Assembly: GCA_038209155.1 (NCBI GenBank)
Contig: JBBQYA010000025.1
Coordinates: forward strand, 1 to 32,000
Reading direction: 5' to 3'
DNA: 32,000 bases
From: JBBQYA01 sp038209155
GTDB lineage: Bacteria; Bacteroidota; Bacteroidia; Sphingobacteriales; Sphingobacteriaceae
The translations under genes were made by a program, and so were the position numbers. The notes beneath the pieces were generated by a model. That model made no database searches. It was given only the letters and a program-made list of their open reading frames with translations, and was not told the origin of the DNA. Positions 27,293-32,000 of the stretch are shown piece by piece (position 1 is the first letter of the stretch; every line of letters begins with the position of its first letter).

Positions 27293-27736
27293 TTATATAT
27301 CCAAAAGGCTTTTTACCTTTTGGATTTCTTCTTCATTCTGCACTTCTGCATCTTCCAAATATTCTAAATATCTATTTAGATCATCACGTTCATCGCTATT
27401 GGCTATTTTTTCCGCTTTCATTACTTTCTCAACTCGAGTGAAAAAACCATCGAACAAATCCATATCATATCCTGTAACTTCAATTAAATAGGTATTAAAA
27501 TCTCGATCCAGATCTTCCTTATACATTTCTGTTTGATCGGTGAAAAGTGCTTTCAATTCTTCGAGATTTCCTTTTTCGTATAGGTCAATTGTTTGTTCTC
27601 TAATGGTTTCAAAATGCTTAGTGAAACTATTTTTTTTAGAGCTAGTACTCGAAAAAGAATCAATTGAAAAGTTTATGGTAGCAATCAAAAGGTCTCTAAA
27701 TTTTGCTAACTCATTATATTTTATTGCTCTATCCAT
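27293..27736 (-). CDS. Small acidic protein of unknown function
   Basis: A 147-residue protein I do not recognise. It has no signal peptide or membrane segment. It is predicted to be almost wholly helical and is charged and acid-rich towards the C-terminus ('LEYLEDAEVQNEEEIQKVKSLL'), with a possible coiled coil over the last ~40 residues. The N-terminal half carries a serine/lysine patch ('SIDSFSSTSSKKNSF', about 25-39). Its start is clear, its codon use resembles its neighbours, and a strong terminator follows, so it is very likely a real monocistronic gene. A cytoplasmic helical-bundle protein is all that can be said. A perfect 10-bp inverted repeat lies inside its last codons. Confidence 0.7.
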   Translation of the reverse strand: MDRAIKYNELAKFRDLLIATINFSIDSFSSTSSKKNSFTKHFETIREQTIDLYEKGNLEELKALFTDQTEMYKEDLDRDFNTYLIEVTGYDMDLFDGFFTRVEKVMKAEKIANSDERDDLNRYLEYLEDAEVQNEEEIQKVKSLLDI

Positions 27737-28070
27737 TTAATTTGGGCTGTTTTCTATTTTTAAATAGCGCGCAAATTACCAATAAATCCATTTTGAATGG
27801 AATGATTTTTACTTTTTTTTATAAATTAAATTCTTAACGGAAAATTAATTAAGCTAAAAATTAAATTTCTTATGAATTTTTTTAATAATCTTAAATTCTG
27901 TAAAGGTTATTTGTAAAAAAGGATTGATTTTTCCCTTTTTAAAGCTCATTTTCAAGACCCCTTTTTAACTACAAAATTTGCTGAAAGAATTGATCTTTCC
28001 ATTTTATAAAATCTAAATTAAAAATGAAATTTTAGGTTTTATAATCGAATTCAAAAAATGATAATCTCAA
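27737..28070. other. Gene-free AT-rich spacer with one stem-loop near the xylH end
   Basis: No convincing reading frame lies in these 334 bp. Near the xylH end, TTATAAAATCTAAA (28004-28017) can pair with TTTAGGTTTTATAA (28031-28044) with one imperfect position and a 13-nt loop. It lies 27 bp past the xylH stop but has no T run, so it is a weak terminator or an mRNA 3' end-stabilising hairpin at best. The other end must hold the promoter of the small gene at 27736. Confidence 0.45.
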
Positions 28071-29183
28071 TTATTTTTTTGCTCCAGATACATCCAACCA
28101 AACTGCTATCACCAATATCAGTCCTTTTATAATATCTTGAATGTAATCTTGAACATTCATCAAAATCATTCCATTATCTAAAGAGGTCATAATTAAAGCT
28201 CCCAATAATGCACCTGGGATCGTTCCTTTTCCTCCTATTAAACTAGTTCCACCAATTACACAAGCTGCTATGGCATCCAATTCAAGATTTCTACCTGCAT
28301 TGGCAGTTGCATTTCCAAGCTGGGCAGTATACACAATTCCTGCGACTGCCGCTAAAAAACCCATGATTACAAAGACCAAAAGCGTATTTTTCTTGATATC
28401 AATTCCAGAGTAAAATGCTGCTTCTTTGTTTCCTCCAAGAGCATACACATGCCTTCCAAAGGGCGTCATAGAACTTAAAACGGTAACAATAGAAGCTATG
28501 ACTAATAAAATTAAAACTGGATAAGGAAGACCTTTGTAGAAATTTAAAGCAAAAAAGAAACCTGAACAAATGGCCATTAAAAGCAAACCACTTAGCAAAT
28601 TGCTCATGTATGGTCTTCTTTCTTTTTTACGTTTTTTAACGTTTTTATAAATCCAAAAGGCAATTGCTGATAACAATAATGCTAAAACAATAAAGCCTAA
28701 TTCTTTAGGCAAAAATCCTCCTCCTAGTAATTGAAAATCATCATTCAATGGACCAACTGTTTCACCTTTTGTACTGCCTTTGACAGCACCACGGTAGATG
28801 AGCATGCCTCCGAGCGTGACTATAAAAGCAGGAATATTTGCATAAGCAACTAGCCAACCATTTAATGCGCCTATTAAAACTCCAACTAATAAAGCTATAA
28901 TTATGGCTAATGGGGAAGATAATTGCAAACTCCAAACATTTAATATAGCTGCCACACTTCCTGTAAAAGCTACTACAGATCCAACAGATAAATCTATATG
29001 ACCTGTTACAATTATTAAAACCATTCCCGTTGCCAGCACACCTACAATGGCGGTTTGTCTCATTAAATTAGAAAAATTTCTGGTGGTGAGAAATAAGCCA
29101 TCCGTGGCAAAAGAAAAAACTACCCAAATGGCCACTAAAGCACCGAGCATGATATACGGCCGAAAATTTATTGTTTCTTTCAT
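28071..29183 (-). CDS. xylH: D-xylose ABC importer permease XylH
   Basis: A 370-residue inner-membrane permease of the CUT2 (ribose/xylose) class with around ten hydrophobic segments. 'TDGLFLTTRNFSNLMRQTAI', 'IVTGHIDLSVGSV' and the C-terminal 'AIAACVIGGTSLIGGKGT' and 'SLDNGMILM' closely follow enterobacterial XylH as I remember it, more than RbsC. A basic cytoplasmic loop ('KNVKKRKKERR', ~180-190) is in the usual place. It starts 3 bp after xylG and is the last gene of a three-gene operon. It moves xylose handed over by XylF, driven by XylG. No xylA or xylB is in view. Confidence 0.93.
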   Translation of the reverse strand: MKETINFRPYIMLGALVAIWVVFSFATDGLFLTTRNFSNLMRQTAIVGVLATGMVLIIVTGHIDLSVGSVVAFTGSVAAILNVWSLQLSSPLAIIIALLVGVLIGALNGWLVAYANIPAFIVTLGGMLIYRGAVKGSTKGETVGPLNDDFQLLGGGFLPKELGFIVLALLLSAIAFWIYKNVKKRKKERRPYMSNLLSGLLLMAICSGFFFALNFYKGLPYPVLILLVIASIVTVLSSMTPFGRHVYALGGNKEAAFYSGIDIKKNTLLVFVIMGFLAAVAGIVYTAQLGNATANAGRNLELDAIAACVIGGTSLIGGKGTIPGALLGALIMTSLDNGMILMNVQDYIQDIIKGLILVIAVWLDVSGAKK

Positions 29184-29186
29184 AGT

Positions 29187-30704
29187 TTAATTTGCAACTC
29201 CAGTAGCGAGCGACATGATTTTTTCTTGTGTTGCTTCTGATCTATTTAAACAACTTTTAATACTTCCTTTATCCAAAACATAAATTCGATCGCAAATGCC
29301 TAGTAGTTCCTGTAATTCTGAAGAAACCATCAAAACTCCTTTTCCTTCTTTTACTAATTGTTGCAACAAGCCATAAATTTCTGCTTTAGCTCCAATGTCT
29401 ATTCCTCGGGTAGGTTCATCTACTATTAAAAGAATAGGATCTGTCAATAACCATTTTGCTAAAACTACTTTTTGCTGATTGCCACCACTCAAATTTTTCA
29501 CTGTTTGTAGAATGCTATTGGCTTTTATACCTAACTTTTCTTTGTAAAGCAGAGCCAATTCTTTTTCTTTTTGATCATCTATCAAACCCCAATTTGTTAA
29601 TTTTTGTAAAAAAGAAAGAGTGATGTTTTTGAAAATATTTTGTTCCAACACTAAACCAAATTTCTTACGATCCTCAGAAACTAGAGCAATTCCTTTTCTG
29701 ATAGCATCTTGAGGTCTTTTTATAAAAATGAGATTTCCGTTTAATTTTACTTCTCCAGTAATTTTGCCTTGCCACACTCCATATATTGCTTGAATTAGTT
29801 CCGTTCTTCCAGCTCCCATAAGTCCAGCAATTCCAACTATTTCCCCTTTTTTTACATGAAAATTGGCATTACTTATCACTTGCTTTTGCTGCATCCCTTG
29901 ATGATAAGTGTTTAAATCTTTTACTTCCAACAGCATTTCACCAGGAATTACTTCCGATTTTTGGAACAATTCGGATAGTTCTCTGCCCACCATCAAACTC
30001 ACTAATTTTCCTTCCGTTGCTTCTGCTTTCATTAGCGATCCTACTGTACTTCCATCCCTTATTACTGTAATTTGATCTGAAATTGCTAAAACTTCTTTTA
30101 GCTTATGGGAAATAATTACAGAGGTAATTCCTTTATTCTTTAAATCTATAATGATTTGAAGCAATTTTTCCGATTCCTTTTCAGAAAGTGCTGCGGTAGG
30201 CTCATCCAGAATAAGAAGCTTTGCATTTTTCGATAATGCTTTTGCAATTTCTATTAATTGCTGCAGCCCTACTCCTAAATTTTTAACCTTAGTATCTACA
30301 GAAATAGATAGTCCCAATTTTTTTAATAATTCGCTAGCTTGTTCATGAGTTTTTTCTGAATCAATAATTCCATTTTTGGTAATTTCTCTTCCTAGAAAAA
30401 TATTATCAGCAATACTCATTTCGGGTACTAAGGCTAATTCTTGAGCGATAATAACAATACCTTGATCTTCAGAATCAGAAAGATTTTTAAAACTGCAATT
30501 TTTACCTTCAAAAATAATTTCTCCTGTGAAAGTTCCGAAAGGATAAGCTCCAGAAAGCACTTTCATTAAGGTGGATTTTCCAGCACCATTCTCTCCACAC
30601 AAAGCATGAATGGTATTTCTCTCTATCATAAAGCTTACACCGTTCAAAGCTTTTACGCCTGAAAAGTCTTTCACTATCCCACGCATTTCCAATAAAATAT
30701 CCAT
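29187..30704 (-). CDS. xylG: D-xylose ABC importer ATPase XylG
   Basis: A 505-residue duplicated ABC ATPase, the standard CUT2 layout. The first half has Walker A 'GENGAGKST' (37-45), a degenerate signature 'LGVGLQQ' (143-149) and Walker B 'LLILDEPTAAL'. The second half has a degenerate Walker A 'GLMGAGRTE' (about 294-302), an intact signature 'LSGGNQQ' and Walker B 'LLIVDEPTRG'. An asymmetric pair of sites is typical of XylG/RbsA proteins. It lies between xylF (21-bp gap) and xylH (3-bp gap), whose family assignments fix the sugar as probably xylose. On sequence alone the ATPase could not be told from other CUT2 members. Confidence 0.92.
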   Translation of the reverse strand: MDILLEMRGIVKDFSGVKALNGVSFMIERNTIHALCGENGAGKSTLMKVLSGAYPFGTFTGEIIFEGKNCSFKNLSDSEDQGIVIIAQELALVPEMSIADNIFLGREITKNGIIDSEKTHEQASELLKKLGLSISVDTKVKNLGVGLQQLIEIAKALSKNAKLLILDEPTAALSEKESEKLLQIIIDLKNKGITSVIISHKLKEVLAISDQITVIRDGSTVGSLMKAEATEGKLVSLMVGRELSELFQKSEVIPGEMLLEVKDLNTYHQGMQQKQVISNANFHVKKGEIVGIAGLMGAGRTELIQAIYGVWQGKITGEVKLNGNLIFIKRPQDAIRKGIALVSEDRKKFGLVLEQNIFKNITLSFLQKLTNWGLIDDQKEKELALLYKEKLGIKANSILQTVKNLSGGNQQKVVLAKWLLTDPILLIVDEPTRGIDIGAKAEIYGLLQQLVKEGKGVLMVSSELQELLGICDRIYVLDKGSIKSCLNRSEATQEKIMSLATGVAN

Positions 30705-30725
30705 TATTTTGGTTAAAAATTGATT

Positions 30726-31739
30726 TTAAAGGCCTTTTAAAAGTTTTTTGTCTACGTAATTATCAGCAATAACCGTTTCGCGCACATTAGTTTTATCCAC
30801 AGAAATCGGATCTAATAAAATAGCTGGTACTTCAACCTTTCCATTATTTACTCTTTGATTTATTCCTTTAGGCTCTTCGTTTTTTGCCAAAGCTATGGCT
30901 GCTGCAGCGGCTACTTCTGCTAATTTTTTTAATGGTTTATAAATTGTCATAGATTGAGTTCCATCTATAATTCTTTGTATACCCGCAAGTTCTGCATCTT
31001 GGCCTGTTACCACGACTTTACCAGCCAATTGCTCTGCTGCTAAAGCCTGAATTGCTCCGCTTGCCAATCCATCATTAGCCGTTAAAATCGCATCTACTTT
31101 ATTTCTAGTAATCGTTAATCCATTTTCAGTATATTTCATAGCTTCTATCGGAAGCCAATCTTTTGCCGGTTGATCTATAATAATTTTTATAGAACCTTTG
31201 TCTATCATCGGTTGCAAAATATTCATTTGACCTCGCTTAAGCATGGCGGAATTTTCATCTGTAGCTGCACCTCCAATTAATAAATAATTGCCTGTCGGAA
31301 CCTTATCTCTTAAATATTCTGCTTGCATTTCTCCGATTCGTACTGCATCAAAAGAAACATATAAATCTAAATCAGAGTCTTTTATGATTCGATCATACGC
31401 TATTACTTTCACATCACTATTATGTGCCGACCTTACTGCGGTAGCTGTGGTTTTACTATTATGAGGCACTATTACGAGCACATCTACACCGGAAGTTAAT
31501 AAATTTTCAATTTGTTCATTTTGCAATTGCTCATTTCCATTTGCAGTTTGCATAATTACTTCACCGCCCAATCTTTCTACTTCCTTGGTAAATAAATCAG
31601 CATCTTTCTTCCATCTCTCCTCCGTATATGTATCCATAGAAAGACCTACTTTAATTTTTTTTGCTTTCTTTTCTCCGCAAGAATTTAAAATTATAATGCC
31701 AAAGAAGGCAATGCATATTCCAACTATAATTTTTTTCAT
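30726..31739 (-). CDS. xylF: D-xylose-binding periplasmic protein XylF
   Basis: A 337-residue sugar-binding protein. The N-terminus has a signal peptide ending 'IILNSC', with C21 as a likely lipidation site, so it is probably a lipoprotein rather than a soluble protein. The mature part begins 'KIKVGLSMDTYTEERWKKD'. It keeps the XylF landmarks 'QTANGNEQLQNEQIENLL', 'VIAYDRIIKDSDLD', 'ILTANDGLASGAIQAL', 'TGQDAELAGIQRI' and 'TIYKPLKKLAE', matching E. coli XylF as I recall it. It is the first gene of xylFGH. It should capture xylose in the periplasm and deliver it to XylH. Confidence 0.94.
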   Translation of the reverse strand: MKKIIVGICIAFFGIIILNSCGEKKAKKIKVGLSMDTYTEERWKKDADLFTKEVERLGGEVIMQTANGNEQLQNEQIENLLTSGVDVLVIVPHNSKTTATAVRSAHNSDVKVIAYDRIIKDSDLDLYVSFDAVRIGEMQAEYLRDKVPTGNYLLIGGAATDENSAMLKRGQMNILQPMIDKGSIKIIIDQPAKDWLPIEAMKYTENGLTITRNKVDAILTANDGLASGAIQALAAEQLAGKVVVTGQDAELAGIQRIIDGTQSMTIYKPLKKLAEVAAAAAIALAKNEEPKGINQRVNNGKVEVPAILLDPISVDKTNVRETVIADNYVDKKLLKGL

Positions 31740-31801
31740 GGTTTATCTAGGTTTTTTTGGTTGAACAAGTTTACTATTATCTATCGAAAAAAAAAATTAT
31801 A

Positions 31802-31818
31802 AGTGTGTTTTTTACACT
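31802..31818. promoter_or_regulatory. Inverted repeat upstream of xylF, possible operator
   Basis: AGTGT (31802-31806) and ACACT (31814-31818) flank a 7-nt T-rich spacer, 62 bp upstream of the xylF start. A near-consensus -7 box (TAATTTTT, - strand) lies just downstream in the direction of transcription, so a repressor bound here could block the promoter. Short arms in AT-rich DNA make this tentative. The rest of 31740-32000 shows no supported gene. Confidence 0.3.
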
Positions 31819-32000
31819 AAGGATTAAAATATACAGGTTTTTGGAACTCAACACTGGTTTGGATATATTTCAAATACCTTTCTAATTTCAGGATGCGAAA
31901 TGATTATTATTGAATTAATAAGTATCAAAGATTTGTTTGCCAAAGCACCATATTTAGCTGTTGGCTATCAATGCTACCCTATTTAAATATTGTTGTAATT

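Noticed and set aside
31900..31986. 28-codon frame at the right end of the window
   Set aside because: It has no recognisable motif, ribosome binding site or context. It is probably chance in AT-rich DNA.

Overview
The window is AT-rich DNA from a member of the Bacteroidota. The evidence is a large extracellular amylase ending in a type IX secretion (T9SS) type A sorting domain, a SusA-like periplasmic amylase, an AbiE-like pair with a DUF6577-type antitoxin, and intergenic repeats of a kind I associate with this phylum. I would guess a Chitinophagales/Sphingobacteriales-type organism, but the genus cannot be read from the sequence. No tRNA, rRNA, CRISPR array, transposase or integrase was found.

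Layout. (1) 1-1900, + strand: an AbiEi-like antitoxin gene overlapping an AbiEii-type nucleotidyltransferase toxin gene that carries an in-frame TAA. (2) 1901-3058: a gene-free, repeat-rich stretch holding a 124-bp tandem array, a hairpin-rich conserved-looking element, a degenerate 44-bp tandem array and a strong terminator. (3) 3059-6568, - strand: a sugar MFS transporter and an exported GH13 amylase. (4) 6783-7922, + strand: a lone AAA-type ATPase preceded by 14-bp repeats. (5) 8029-21888, - strand: a tightly packed eight-gene operon, read as GH31 alpha-glucosidase, glgE, maltokinase, glgB, SusA-like GH13, pgmB, GH65 maltose phosphorylase, SDR oxidoreductase. (6) 22005-23966, - strand: a BadF/BcrA-type sugar kinase and pfkA. 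(7) 24232-27066, + strand: the T9SS-secreted GH13 amylase. (8) 27293-27736: an unknown small protein. (9) 28071-31739, - strand: the D-xylose ABC importer xylFGH.

How it fits together (inference from families and neighbourhood): outer and periplasmic amylases cut starch or glycogen to malto-oligosaccharides, and the MFS carrier brings them into the cytoplasm. There maltose meets a fork. Phosphorolysis by the GH65 enzyme gives beta-glucose 1-phosphate and glucose, and PgmB converts the former to glucose 6-phosphate for PfkA and glycolysis. Alternatively, maltokinase makes maltose 1-phosphate, which GlgE polymerises and GlgB branches into storage glucan. No treS, glgC, glgA or glgM lies in the window, so maltose may feed the GlgE branch directly. 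No SusC/SusD pair and no SusR-like regulator is visible. xylFGH adds a separate pentose uptake module.
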